A stretch of 64,000 nucleotides of DNA from Ricordea florida (GCA_949710005.1 OX453275.1:3980973-4044972), one strand, 5' to 3'. Shown: positions 28,489-42,200, counted from the first letter of the stretch. Translations and numbers: made by a program. The notes: generated by a model not told the origin, from the letters alone.

Positions 28489-28598
28489 ACTGCGAGCAGT
28501 CTCTCTTTTGCTCTAAATCTGTGGAACGAACACGATATGAGAGCGGGGAGTCCGCGAGCCGGTAGTTTCGTGGGCGCCACCTACGAGCGAAAAGAGAA
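28489..28598 (+). repeat. Dispersed repeat B, copy 1
   Basis: Almost identical over about 105 bp to the reverse complement of 32068-32177, including GAGCGGGGAGTCCGCGAGCC and GGGCGCCACCTACGAGCGAA. Confidence 0.75.
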
Positions 28599-28673
28599 TT
28601 GTTGCTGGGGAAAGGGGTTTCAAAACAAGACACCTGTGGAAAGTTAAAAATATCTAATGGTACAGCAGTAGCC

Positions 28674-29502
28674 TCAAGAACTATCACTATCAGATTCACC
28701 TTCAGACTGTTCTGTAAAGGAAAATAAGTCAAAATTTGGTAAATCACAGGTATTTTCATTGTCAAAGTATTTTAGTATTTCTAAAAGATCCTCAACTCCA
28801 GGAATGTCTTCAAAAAGCTCATCTAAAATTTCCAAGACAGCAACACCATGAGCTACACTATACAGAGGAAAGTCCTCCATAAGGTTTCTGAGAGTAAATA
28901 TGTACTCACAATTACACACTAATGAGTCAATGAGTGATTCTGAAAATCCATGTGTGCTTACAGGGTCAAAAACTGAAAGCTGTCCCTTGTCAAACTGACT
29001 TTTCAAATTCACAAGAGCATCTCGCAGTACCTGTTTAGATTCAGGGGAGACATTCCTTTTCAAAGAATGTGGCTTGTCAACAATATTTCCACAAGGTTTG
29101 CTAAAGGGTAGTTGACCATTGCAATCGGGTAGGCCACAAGAACATTGTGGGGCACAGTTAGAACAGCAATCATGAAGTGGTTCAAGTGGCTCTGTAGCAC
29201 TGTGAAATTCACCATAGATCTTCACACGCAAGCAATCATTTGCTTTCGCAAAATCCTTTACCCTCATTTCACATTGAGACAGTTGCTGACCATGGTAAAT
29301 TGTGACATCATGGGCCTTGTTGCCATTTCGTCCAGCCCTTCCTGCTTCCTGTATGTGGTCAACTAATGCTCTGGGTGGTCCTGGATGTACCACATACACT
29401 ACGTCCAGGAAATTGACACCCATACTCAAGGCTGAAGTAGCAACAACTACACGCGTGTTTCCATTGCTGTACTTAACCCTTTCACTCCCGAGGGGTCTCC
29501 AT

Positions 29503-29547
<45 letters not shown>

Positions 29548-31035
29548 AGTCACTCTTGGGAGTGAAAGGGTTAAATGCATCAACCACTCTCTCCTTATAT
29601 TTTTGCAGAATGTGTGAGTGATAAATTCCGACAAGCCTGTTTACTGGTAATTCTGGCTTTCCTGGAGGATACAGTTTAGATCCTAATTTCTCAAACAAAA
29701 AGCTCACCATAAGGGCAACATCTCTCAATGAATTACAGAAAATGATTGTTTTTGGAGTCTGGAGACCATTCTCAATGATCATATCTACTATCCACTGAAA
29801 GTGGCTCAGGTAATTCAGTCGAGGTGATTTTATTATTGCATGCCGAATGTTTAACCGTTCTGGGGAAACAACTATTGACAAACAATCCTTTTGAAAAGCC
29901 AGCTGCTGCTTAATTATTTTGGCCATCTTTGAGTCAGCAGTACCAGTCAAACCTAGAATTGGTATACCTGGAAAAGAAAACAGCAAAATTGTAAATAATT
30001 TTAAATTTTCAGAATGTACAGCTATTCTTTGACTCAAAGGCCATATCTGTTCGGCAAACATCTTTTCCATGATTTTCATTAAAATAAGCAAACGATATGT
30101 CACCTTTGAACAGTTATTTACAAGATATAAATTGTACTGTTATGAGGATTTTCGTTAATAATTACAGTTTCCAATGATTTCAAAGCATTTTTTCATTGTC
30201 ATAGAGAGAGATTAAGGGTTATAGGCTTAGAAGTGTACTACGAAAAAGACCTACAACTTGTTTTATACACATTTCAGATTAATGACTTACCACTGCAAAA
30301 AGATCTCAATCTTGAGAGGGCTCCATATTTTTCTCTGAACGGTTTCACAGATGTTTTACCTTTCTTGCTCTCCTTTCCCCTGGAAAGACAGTAGTTTGGC
30401 AGAGTATTAGAAAAACTGACACCCCAGGCCCGAACTTTCTAATTCTAAGGGTTTTAATACGGACGCAGTGAGCTTACACGAGCGCTTTTGGAAAGCTCGT
30501 CGTTGTCTCTACCAAAACTGAGATGTAAGTTTAAATATAAACGAGGCACAAGGCTAATAGAAACGATCAAAGCACTCAATTCTTACCAAGTATAGACCGT
30601 GTGCGATTCATCCACAACAATCAACGACAGATTCTGCCGAAAAAGGCTGTCCTGCTTCAAAATGTCGATGAACAAATCATCAAGCACCTCTTCGGCGGAA
30701 GCATATAGAACTTGGACTTCCCCGGAAGACACAACGCGAAGGTTTTGTTTGTCCAGGGACAACTGCGTCGCTTCGAGGTCAAATTCACTGCTTCTCGCTT
30801 GCTCCTCGGCAATGCTACGTAGCGGGACTACAACAATCACAGATGGTTTAACATCATCGATCATACTTTTCGCAAAATAATAGGTTTGGTAAATAAGGCT
30901 TTTGCCAAAACCGGTCGGCAAAACCGCAAAAACGTCTTTCTTCTCAAGAAGTGCTATAACAGCTTGCTCTTGTTCCTTTTTTAACTTCACTTTCCCCATT
31001 TTCTCCTCGCATACACGTTGTACAACGGCAGCCAT
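28674..31035 (-). pseudogene. RecQ-like DNA helicase, last exon broken by a MITE
   Basis: Superfamily-2 helicase of the RecQ type, 3' to 5' DNA unwinding. Three exons: 30587-31035 (start chosen at a Kozak-like AAGATGG), 30291-30379 and 28674-29967. Exon 1 has motif I LPTGFGKS and the DESH box VDESHTVYTW. Exon 3 has LGLTGTA, KTIIFCNS and QEAGRAGRNG, then a Cys-rich segment and an acidic tail. At 29477-29570 a TTAA-flanked MITE adds 98 bp with its duplication and shifts the frame, with a stop soon after. Without that insertion the coding length is 1734 nt, an exact multiple of three (577 aa). The gene may be inactive, or the insert may be spliced or absent in other alleles. Confidence 0.82.
29477..29570. 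mobile_element. 94-bp piggyBac-like MITE in helicase exon
   Basis: Flanked by TTAA on both sides (29473-29476 and 29571-29574). Terminal inverted repeats start CCCTTTCACTCCC. TTAA duplication is the hallmark of the piggyBac superfamily. No coding capacity. Confidence 0.85.
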
Positions 31036-31194
31036 CTTGTTTTTGAAAAATTGGCGCGAACTCCAGGTCTTCAACTTTAGATTGATTGACGTTTATAAGT
31101 GCCGATGACAGTTAGCGTCATCGTTTCATATACCGACCAATCAAAACACTCCGTCACCAGAGTGCCGGGATTCAGAAATGTTGTATGAAACCCT

Positions 31195-32060
31195 TGCAGT
31201 AGGAGTGTAACGATACATCGAAATATCGATGTATCGCGATAGCGAGTGTCCCGATAGCGACGCATCGATTGCAAATCCAACTATCGATAACAATTGCGAT
31301 AGTTTCGACAACTATCGATAGTTTCGATAGTTTTGGAATGAATAAATTAAAATAGTCCACTGTAGCCTTCTTCTTTAACAGAGAAACACGTCAGAATCCA
31401 TGTTCGCTGCTTGTTTGCGCTGTCAGAACAAAAGGAGCACGAAACACATAAACTTTAAACTTCTCCGCCATGTTTGTCTTGAAGACAACAAGATGCTGTA
31501 CCCCCTCTAGGATAATTGACTGCTTAAATGACGTCATTCTCCTATTTCATAAAGGGGGTACATAGTAATGATTGTTGCTGTTCTACAAAGATGGCGGATA
31601 AGAGCCAACCGGAGTGTTTTGAAATCGTTCCTAACAGAAAGGGAAAGGCAAACATATGGGAACATTTCGGGTTTATAAAGGAGCCTGACAAGCCCCTTGA
31701 TAAAACCAGAGTTGGATGCAAGTTGTGCAGAATGGTACTCAAGTATTGCGGAAACACTACAAATCTAACTGACCACGTGCGACGGAAACACGCAACGTAT
31801 TTGCAGCAGCCATCGACTGATTCGACTTTAGCAGAGTCTACAAAGTCAATTTATTTCTCAACTTAATTGGAGAGATTGGTGGTGTTAAATATAACATATA
31901 CTTTAGCTACTACTGTTGAGTGATTAAAAAATTCTGACCAGTACTATCGCAATAGTATCGCAATAGTATCCCTACTATCGCAATACTATCGCAATAGTGT
32001 TTCAACTATCGCAATACTATTGCAATAGTCAAAATGACCTCAATAGTCACCTCTACCTTG
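31195..32060 (+). mobile_element. Probable hAT-like element relic
   Basis: Two regions rich in ATCGATA and GCAATAGTAT repeats (31205-31335 and 31940-32035) bracket a BED zinc-finger frame. The left border AGTAGGAGTGTAACGATACA resembles hAT-type ends, but I find no clean 8-bp target duplication, so the borders are approximate. Confidence 0.4.
31591..31866 (+). CDS. Solitary BED zinc-finger protein
   Basis: From the ATG at 31591 (AAGATGG context) the frame encodes 91 aa. It begins MADKSQPECFEIVP and has the BED pattern: aromatic WEHFGF, then CKLC about 20 residues later and HVRRKH at the end. BED fingers are the DNA-binding heads of hAT transposases and of ZBED proteins. No transposase core follows before the stop, so it is either a truncated transposase or a small domesticated DNA-binding protein. 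It overlaps the minus-strand repeats of a probable hAT relic. Confidence 0.5.
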   Translation: MADKSQPECFEIVPNRKGKANIWEHFGFIKEPDKPLDKTRVGCKLCRMVLKYCGNTTNLTDHVRRKHATYLQQPSTDSTLAESTKSIYFST

Positions 32061-32067
32061 GAGTCTC

Positions 32068-32177
32068 TCTTTTCGCTCGTAGGTGGCGCCCACGAAACTA
32101 CCGGCTCGCGGACTCCCCGCTCTCATATCGTGTTCGTTCCACAGATTTAGAGCAAAAGAGAGACTGCTCGCAGTCTA
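32068..32177 (-). repeat. Dispersed repeat B, copy 2
   Basis: Reverse-oriented copy of 28489-28598. It adjoins the palindrome at 32181 and supplies part of its target duplication. Confidence 0.75.
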
Positions 32178-32180
32178 CTT

Positions 32181-32287
32181 TAGTCTCCTCCGCAGCCGTT
32201 ATTAGGATCGTCACGCAACGCTTCTCCCCCACTAAGTGGGGGAGAAGCGTTGCGTGACGATCCTAATAACGGCTGCGGAGGAGACTA
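32181..32287. mobile_element. 107-bp perfect palindrome with 9-bp target duplication
   Basis: Two 53-bp arms (32181-32233 and 32235-32287) are exact reverse complements around one base. Ends are TAGTCTCCTCCGCAGCCGTT and its complement. The flanks AGTCTACTT (32172-32180 and 32288-32296) are a perfect 9-bp direct repeat, as made by Mutator-like elements. It lies 126 bp before the TRAF6 start codon. A decayed relative of the arm sequence occurs near 48645-48685. Confidence 0.85.
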
Positions 32288-32412
32288 AGTCTACTTATAC
32301 TGGTTCAAAAGTCCATTTCCGGTTTTTGTTGTTTTCGACGGGGCTTGCACGGAACTGTGGGATGCGGGACTTTCCCATGCGAACTGTGGCGCGATGAGTT
32401 TCGTGGGCGACT

Positions 32413-35400
32413 ATGAGCTTTTCTTTTCCATCGTTCTCCTCACGAGAAAGTTCTCTCGACCCAAATTGGGAGGGTTTGCTTAGTTGGTCTGCACCGTACA
32501 ACGAGCCAAGGTCTGAGGGATATGACGAGTACTTTGATCCGCCACTTGAAAGCAAATACGAATGCCCTATCTGTCTTTTGGGGCTGCGACTACCTGTACA
32601 GACATCTTGCGGACACAGGTTCTGTCGAGGATGTATTTTACGTTCCATAAGGTACGAGCGTATGTATGTTTTAAATTGTAATTTTATAGACTTTCAAGAT
32701 TGTCGAGCGGTCTTAAACCGAACCAGATATGTGCCATTTTTGGTACATGGTCAGGTGAAGTATATTTATTGTATATTCTCTTTACTATTTAATTTCGCTT
32801 TTCCTAGTTGAGGTAATGTCCCCGGCCTCGAAGAGTTTGCAAGGGAAATCACTAATGTTTAAAATACGCCAAAAATAATTGTTTCATCCTACCGCTGCAA
32901 CTACTGAAAAAAGCGAAATGTAAGAGTTAATCAGAAGAAAAGAATTGAACTATGATATGCTTTGTCAGCATCTTTCGCATTTCTTTCAGTTTCGGATCGT
33001 ATAATCAACAATTACGTTGTGAGCTCGAGATTTCTATGGGGTGACTGTTGAAGAGGCCTAAGGCCGAATGGAATGACTTCCGCACGGGTCCCTACTCATT
33101 ATGTATGGTAGTCATGCCGGAAATCATTCCGGCCAAATCAACTATCACCTCATAGAAATCGAGAAAGAATAATCTAATTGTTTTAGTTAAAATCATAATA
33201 AACAAATCATATGTTGGTGAAAAAATCACCAAAATACTCAATCTTCCTGTGAAACTTCCTGCACCCATGCGTCACCATTTTGAAAATGATCGTCAACCAT
33301 AGTTAGTAGAGGGGACTGTTTATGAAACCCGGCAAACTTCAAAGAGAAAAACAAGAGGCCTGTTCTCAATGTTGAATTTGTCGGTTATGTGATCACGAGA
33401 GTGCACACAAGACGCACCAAAAAGTTGAGAGTTAACGAAAGGATGTGATAAATCTGAGAACAATTATCCTTACAAAATTAGCATGCAAACCAAAGCGAAA
33501 AGTCACACATTTAATGATATATGTAAAAACAAAAGCTAAAAGTTCACACCTGTAATGATAAACATAAAACACATACACGTTTATTTGAACCTTCCTGCAT
33601 TCGCATCATAAGCAGTCAGAGTTTAACTTCAACTTCTTGCTCGATTGTTAATATGCCAAGCACTCGTATGACCTCAACTTCAAGTTGAAATCGTTGCAGA
33701 AGCCAGGGCAGTCAACAACAATCGTGAAATTGCCTGCAAATATGGTATTTCTGAATCCATGGTGAGGAACTGGCACAACCAGCAAGATGTCCTTTTTTCC
33801 GGTGAGCTGCGGATGACAGCGAAGTGTGCATCAATGGGACGCTACTGTCCGAAGGATCCTGAGTTCGGTCAAAAGTTAGCCGACTGGTCCAGCGATCCAC
33901 GATTTCAAGGTAAGCATTGTTTTGTTATCGTTTTTGTTTCATCTAGCATTTAACCTGGATTTAAACTGGCGAATTGTTATAAACGTGTCAGAACCGCGAT
34001 TACTTCAATGTTTACATTCATTGATTGGTTTCAATCACTAAAGCAAGTTTTGTTGTTACACAGGTCTGTCGGTCAACGGCATTATGCTTCAAGTGAAGGC
34101 CAACTGGAAGCGTCATCACTCCATCTCCATGAGAACAAAGACCAGTCTTGCTCAGCATCTCCCAGCGGACATGGAAGACAAGGTCGTCAAGTTTCATTGA
34201 TTCGTCCTAAGATCTCGCCAGTGCTGGAGCTATGATGTAAGTCACATCCTCAATATGGATGAAAGACCAATGCGGTTTGAGCTGCCGGCCACCAGAACCT
34301 TGGAGTTTACCGGGAACAGTACAACCAGTCTCAGTGTTGTCATGCGGCGCTGACAAGCAAAGTTTCACTGTTCTAAGCGAACGGTGAAAAACTCCCACCG
34401 AAAGTCATGTTTAAAGGTGTTTGACAGCTGAATATCAACACGCCACCAAGGATGCAAATTTCAGTGCACATCGCAGAGGTCATGGGTTCAAATCCAGTTC
34501 AGGCCTGAATCTTTCCCAGGCTTCATTTTCACAGCTGCTTAAGTTTTGTACATAACTGCAATGATCAATCGATGCCATTACAAACTGTGGAATGTTGGGG
34601 AGGGATGTTGCATCACATGTAACTTTGCACGCATTCTGTACCTATATTAGGTGATGTTTACCATTAAAAACAGGTTTTCTAACTATTATGACAGTGTGTG
34701 CGTAGTGGATATTACAAATATGTGAAGATACATTCAAATAAATCCATGAAACAAAACTTAGATATTTTTTTTCACGCCAACAGTCTGCAAATCCTATTGT
34801 AGTTCAAAGCCTTGACTTGTCATTACAATGGAGATCAGGTTGCAGTTCTTGTTGTTATCAGTTATAACCTATTCTTATTGTCATCTTCCTGTCACCATTT
34901 TACGCGGAAAGATAATGTATTGGCTGCTAAATAGAGGTAAAATAGCAAAAAATAATGACCTTGCAACAACAAAAAGGTGGCCATGCCCATTTAATGGTGG
35001 TGGCCGTTGAATAGAGGTAATGAATACAGCCTTTTTGGTGACAAATAATTCATTACTTTTGAAAGTGGCCGTTTAATGGAGAGTAGCCATTGAATAGGTG
35101 GCCGCTTAAATTAATAGAGGCTGCCCTGTAAGATTAAAAGTTACTTGCAACGCATACCTGTTCAAAGTGGCTTACATGTTTTTTTTTATACCGTATTTTC
35201 CGTTGTATAAGTTGACCTTTTAAGTCTTGAAAATCAGTCCAAAAAATCGACTTCGACTTATACACCGGCCAAAAATTGCCGGCTGAAAAACATAACACTT
35301 CATCAGCATAACAATAGACTCCAAAGTGAAAACAAGTAAAAGCAACTACACAAATAACATGGAGAAGAACATTTAATAGTAAATAGCATGATAATGAATA

Positions 35401-36188
35401 AAGGAAATGTTTAAAAATGTGTGGTTTCTTCCCTGATTTGTCTCATTTGTAACCTTGCTACTTTAATACGTGTACGCTACATTCGGTCTTTCCAACTGAC
35501 ATCACACTTAACCTCTTCGTTCCATCACATACCGTCCCTTAAGCTTGATATCTTCGCAGAAATCATCGCTTTTCCTTTAAGTCCATTCGGTCTACTTTGT
35601 GATGTTATAAGTGAGAGACATTTGTAAATAAACTTGATCAAATCCACAGTGAACATCGAATTCTTCGATCGAACAGAAACAGGTCCATGCTTGCTTGGTA
35701 ACCTCTCAGCGACGAAGTGGTTACATCGTGACACGAAATCTGATCAGGATAAAGGCTAAAGCGATGGCGAGCGACCGGAAAATAACGGACTTCCAAGCTA
35801 CAAACAGCTGGTGCACAAGATTCCTTCAAAGAAAGAACTTTGTGCTGCGGCAGAAAACCAAGATCGCACACACAAACAAGATTCATTTTTCAACATTATC
35901 TTAAACAATTTTTTACTCCACTTTTACTCCTGAAATCAAGAAAATCTTAATTTTAAGACTCAAAAAGTAGGGTCGACTTATACACCGGTTCGACTTATAC
36001 ACCGGAAAATACGGTAGTTTTTGCTCCTTCTTGTGTTTGATCTTGTGCCATCTTGTCTGTAGGGATGCTGGGCCAAAGTGTCCTGTAGATAATGAACCAT
36101 TAGTGGAATCACAGGTAAGACCTAACACAACTCTGTCCATATATTAATAATAATGATAATTATAATAATAATAATAATAATAATAGTA

Positions 36189-36228
<40 letters not shown>

Positions 36229-39200
36229 GAAGTTTATTTTCTAATATTGTAGCAGAAGCTAAATTACAAAAGAGGTCAGATTAAACGATAGTACAAAACA
36301 AGAAGCAAAAACAGATGTTCCTGGGAGTGCGCAAGTTATAGTTATGACAGGCACCTGCACTAATGGGAAGCAAGCTCAACATAGACAGTGATGACGAGCC
36401 AGAGAGAGACTATACATACATACATACATTACTTTATTTACCCTCGGATTTTTAGAGTAGCTTTATGCAGCTAATTTCTTCGAGCATTTAACCATCATAT
36501 AAGAGATAGACCACAACACCGGGAACTACGTCCCCTACTCTTTTCTAACAGTGTGTGGGTTCTTTTACGTCCCACGGAATCAATTATGAAGAGTTGTGAG
36601 ACGGGGCCTAGGGTTTATCGTCCTTATCTGAGAAGACTAGAAAGTCTAACCATTTGCAGATGTCATTACAAAGGCAGCACTTTCTCCTGAAATATTTTAA
36701 GACCCTGAGTGTTGGTCCGGCCGGGGTTTGAACCCACGACCTACCGCACGCTAGTCCAACGCTCTACCAACTGAGCTAAACGGTCGGCCTGGTCATAACT
36801 AAGGTGAGGATGAATGATGCGGAGAGCTTCATTCAAGCACAATCACAATGTAGGTCACAGGAAGATTCTCTTGTTTTGGGATTCTGGATATCCTTTGCCA
36901 TTGCTTTCAGTTCAAAACAGGTTATTATAACTTTACAGTGAAACCTATATTAAGTGGACAGCCTTAGGATCTTCCCGAGTGTCTGCTTAATGGAAGGTGT
37001 TTGTGTAGTAAGTGTTTGCAAAAATTGTGCAGTATTTGTCAACAGTTAACATTAATTGATTTCTCCATGCTGTAACAAGAATTCCACGGTAGGTAAACTC
37101 TTATCGCAGATGATATTTGACATTTCAATGACAGCTGAATCTATGGACTTATCACCATACAATCTCATCTTTCTATAGCACAATTATACTAAATTGCAAT
37201 TCAATGCATCTTCCAGATCAACCCATGTTGAGCATTTGGCCCTGTATTTTGAATTAAATGAAGGTACCAACACTCTTGTCACGTTTTTTCTCTAGCTTTA
37301 CCCTGACAACTTTGCCAAGCGTGAAATGATGGCTTTAAACGTCTTCTGCCAATTATCTAAGGAACGTGGTTGCACATGGAAAGGCCCCCTAGGTAGCTTA
37401 GAGGTAAGTTAACGCTTACGCATGGTGTTAGCCCTTTATGTCCCTGCAGTGACCAATATCCAATTTCTCATTACAATATTCACTGTTCATCAACCATTCA
37501 TCTTACGAGAATAACGAAAATGATGACCAAAAAAAAGAGTTGTTTTGATATTTAAACAAATTCTCCTCATTAGTACCATAACAAATATATGAGAACAGTT
37601 AGAAGAAAATGAATATTGATACTTGGGCGTAACGACTTAATGAGACTTAAAGTTTTAAGTTACCGGGAAACATTGTGTGACACATTTCTGGCACTTTGTA
37701 ATTTTGTATTTTCTCTTAGGATCACTTAAAGGAATGCCTCTTTGTAGATGTCGACTGTCCTAATGAGTGCAATACAAAGTTAAGAAGAAAAGATCTTAGG
37801 GCCCACATGGAAAACGATTGTCCCTATAGAAAAATACCTTGTCAATACTGCCAGTTACCTGTGTTATGGAGTGAATTACAGGTATGTTTGACATCACTTT
37901 GTGTCATACCGCAAATCCTCTGTTAAGTCACTAGGGTGGCGTATTTATTCAAGGTGCCTTTGAAGGGTGGATTATTAGAGAAGAGGGGCTTAATGATTCA
38001 GCTAACGACAGCATCAGTTATTGGAACGTGATATCATTATAATAAAAAATTACAGTCTAAACGTCAATGTTACAGTTGCATTTCTCCCTTATAGTTGTTT
38101 GTGTTTCTGGCTGGTGTATAGTGATGGTGCTATAAATCACTCAACAACTGCTCAATAATATTGGTATAAATCACTCTACAACTGCTCAATAATATTGGTA
38201 TAAATCACTCTACAACTGCTCAATAATATTGGTATAAATCACTCAACAACTGCTCAATAATATTGGTATAAATCACTCTACAACTGCTCAATAATATTGG
38301 TATAAATCACTCAACAACTGCTCAATAATATTGGTATAAATCACTCTACAACTGCTCAATAATATTGGTATAAATCACTCAACAACTGCTCAATAATATT
38401 GGTATAAATCACTCAACAACTGCTCAATAATATTGGTATAAATCACTCAACAACTGCTCAATAATATTGGTATAAATCACTCTACAACTGCTCAATAATA
38501 TTGGTATAAATCACTCTACAACTGCTCAATAATATTGGTATAAATCACTCTACAACTGCTCAATAATAATGGTATAAATCACTCTACAACTGCTCAAGAA
38601 TGTTGGTATAAATCACTCAACAACTGCTCAATAATATTGGTATAAATAACTCTACAACTGCTCAATAATATTGGTATAAATCACTCTACAACGGCTCAAG
38701 AATATTGGTATAAATCACTCTACAACTGCTCAAGAATATTGGGATAAATCACTCTACAACTGCTCAAGAATATTGGTATAAATCACTCAACAACTGCTCA
38801 ATAATATTGGTATAAATAATTCTACAACTGCTCAAGAATATTGGTATAAATCATTCTACAACTGCTCAAGAATATTGGGATAAATTACTCTACAACTGCT
38901 CAATAATATTGGTATAAATCACTCAACAACTGCTCAATAATATTGGTATAAATCACTCAACAACTGCTCAATAATATTGGTATAAATCACACTACAACTG
39001 CTCAATAATATTGGTATAAATCACTCTACAACTGCTCAATAATATTGGTATAAATCACTCTACAACTGCTCAATAATATTGGTATAAATCACTCAACAAC
39101 TGCTCAATAATATGGGTATAAATCACTCTACAACTGCTCAAGAATATTGGGATAAATCACTCTACAACTTCTCAATAATATTGGTATAAATCACTCTACA

Positions 39201-42200
39201 ACTGCTAGAGAATATTGGTATAAATCACTCTACAACTGCTCAATAATATTGGTATAAATCACTCTACAACTGCTCAAGAATATTGGGATAAATCACTCTA
39301 CAACTGCTCAATAATATTGGTATAAATCACTCTACAACTGCTAGAGAATATTGGTATAAATCACTCTACAACTGCTCAAGAATATTGGTATAAATCACTC
39401 GACAACTGCTCAATAATATTGTTATAAATCACTCTACAACTGCTCAATAATATTGGTATAAATCACTCTACAACTGCTCAATAATATTGGTATAAATCAC
39501 TCTACAACTGCTAGAGAATATTGGTATAAATCACTCAACAACTGCTCAATAATATTGGTATAAATAATTCTACAACTGCTCAAGAATATTGGTATAAATC
39601 ATTCTACAACTGCTCAAGAATATTGGGATAAATCACTCTACAACTGCTCAAGAATATTGGGATAAATCACTCTACAACTGCTCAAGAATATTGGTATAAA
39701 TCACTCAACAACTGCTCAATAATATTGGTATAAATAACTCTACAACTGCTCAATGATATTGGTATAAATCACTCTACAACTGCTCAATAACATTGGTATA
39801 AATCACTCTACAACTGCTCAATAATATTGGTATAAATCACTCTACAACTGCTCAATAATATTGGTATAAATCACTCTACAACTGCTCAATAATATTGGTA
39901 TAAATCACTCTACAACTGCTCAAGAATATTGGGATAAATCACTCTACAACTGCTCAAGAATATTGGTATAAATCACTCTACAACTGCTCAAGAATATTGG
40001 GATAAATCACTCTACAACTGCTCAAGAATATTAGTATAAATCACTCAACAACTGCTCAAGAATATTGGTATAAATAACTCTACAACTGCTCAAGAATATT
40101 GGTATAAATCACTCGACAACTGCTCAATAATATTGTTATAAATCACTCTACAACTGCTCAATAATATTGGTATAAATCACTCTACAACTGCTCAAGAATA
40201 TTGGTATAAATCACTCTACAACTGCTCAATAATAATGGTATAAATCACTCTACAACTGCTCAAGAATATTGGTATAAATCACTCTACAACTGCTCAATAA
40301 TATTGGTATAAATCACTCTACAACTGCTCAATAACATTGGTATAAATCACTCTACAACTGCTCAATAATATTGGTATAAATCACTCTACAACTGCTCAAT
40401 AATATTGGTATAAATCACTCTACAACTGCTCAATAATATTGGTATAAATCACTCTACAACTGCTCAATAATATTGGTATAAATCACTCTACAACTGCTCA
40501 ATAATATTGGTATAAATCACTCTACAACTGCTCAATAACATTGGTATAAATCACTCTACAACTGCTCAATAATATTGGTATAAATCACTCTACAACTGCT
40601 CAATAATATTGGTATAAATCACTCTACAACTGCTCAATAATATTGGTATAAATCACTCTACAACTGCTCAATAATATTGGTATAAATCACTCTACAACTG
40701 CTCAAGAATATTGGTATAAATCACTCAACAACTGCTCAATAATATTGGTTAATCTAAGATTATCTACAAAGCTCAAATAACAGAAGCATTCAACGATTTC
40801 ATTCATTTGGTCAATCAAATTGAGTGATATTAACTTCATGCAGAGGTCCAAGCTCAGATTTTTTGTAAGTCACCTTTTGGCGACCTTGACTTCTAAAAAG
40901 AAGACTTTTAAAAAAGAAAAAACGGTTTTCATTTTTCTGATGCACATTGTGCTGTATTAAATGAGGAGAAACCGCTGACGATATATTCTGTCCAAATATT
41001 TTTTTGCTTGTAAAACTTACTTTGAACTTGTGAGGGGTGGCACATAGGGGTAGTCCGTTGACCAGGAGTCCATGTTTTGAATACTTCCCTGGTAACACGT
41101 CGAAGTCATGTCCACCCAACGGGTGGTGAGTAATATTTGTAGTCTGCGGATCCTAGTTTCCCCTCTTCCTTTATATCAAAATGGCCGCTGTGCAAGCAAA
41201 TAACTTGGCAAAAAACGATGTGTTGTTAAAGTCTTTAAAGAGCCGGAAATTACGAAAGGAGACACTGAACAGTTTTGTGGGCGTACGTTCTTATTAGGTC
41301 TGGATATCGAAACAAATCGTGTGGCCAGGAAAAAGGTTGTAAAATTGGCAACCTTCCTGGGAGTTTTGGTCGCCAAAAAATGGTCGCAGCTTGGAGCACT
41401 GTCATGTCATATTTTTTTCAGGGAAGAGGGAATATATGTTATATTTTTTTCAGGAAAGAGGGAATATATGTTATATTTTTTTCAGGGAAGAGGGAATATA
41501 TGTTATATTTTTTTCAGGGAAGAGGGAAAATATGTTATATTTTTTTCAGGGAAGAGGGAATATATGTTATATTTTTTTCAGGGAAGAGGGAATATATGTT
41601 ATATTTTTTTCAGGGAAGAGGGAATATATGTTATATTTTTTTCAGGGAAGAGGGAATATATGTTATATTTTTTTCAGGGAAGAGGGAATATATGTTATAT
41701 TTTTTTCAGGGAACTTTCTTGTAAAGAAGGGTAGCTCATTAGGAGAGTGGTCTATATTTGGAGGGGTGGGGGGTGGCTGAATAGAGGATTTACAGTGTTT
41801 GCATAAATAATGCTACTGAATGTTTATATACTGTGTTTGGTAAGCAGAGATTACGCATCCTGAAGCATCATATTTACTATGTGTACTGATCTCTATTGAG
41901 CAGTAAAGGTCCAACAGGAATATGTTTTTTTGTCATCAGAGTCATGTTGCTGCTTGTCCTAAGTACCCACTGGAGTGCGAAAAATGTCACGAGGATGGCA
42001 TCTTAAGGGAAAAAGTAAGTTGAACCTTCACAGAGTCATGAAGAATTCTGTATCAGTACTACCAAGTTCCATTCCCAAACCTCATTCTTACAGCAGCTGT
42101 TTCTCTTTTTGCTCTAATTGTGACTATGTATTGTTGGAAGTCTCTATTTAATTGTCTTCTTTAATTAAAAGCTCTTAGAAGTGGCACTTTCTAATAATAA

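Noticed and set aside
28454-28765. 103-aa minus-strand frame overlapping the helicase end
   Set aside because: It is out of frame with the helicase and mostly encoded by dispersed repeat B.
32652-32811. Extension of the TRAF6 first exon to the end of its open frame
   Set aside because: A GT donor at 32652 joins in phase to 36063 and completes the RING finger; the extension has no RING residues.
36700-36789. tRNA gene on the minus strand (similar at 62930-63015)
   Set aside because: A and B boxes are present, but the acceptor stem does not pair and a shared SINE body follows.
38130-40750. CRISPR-like array
   Set aside because: The repeats are directly contiguous without unique spacers; it is a minisatellite in a eukaryotic intron.
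41275-41780. Three overlapping plus-strand open frames
   Set aside because: They run through the 32-bp tandem repeat, which has no stops in these frames; no domain is seen.
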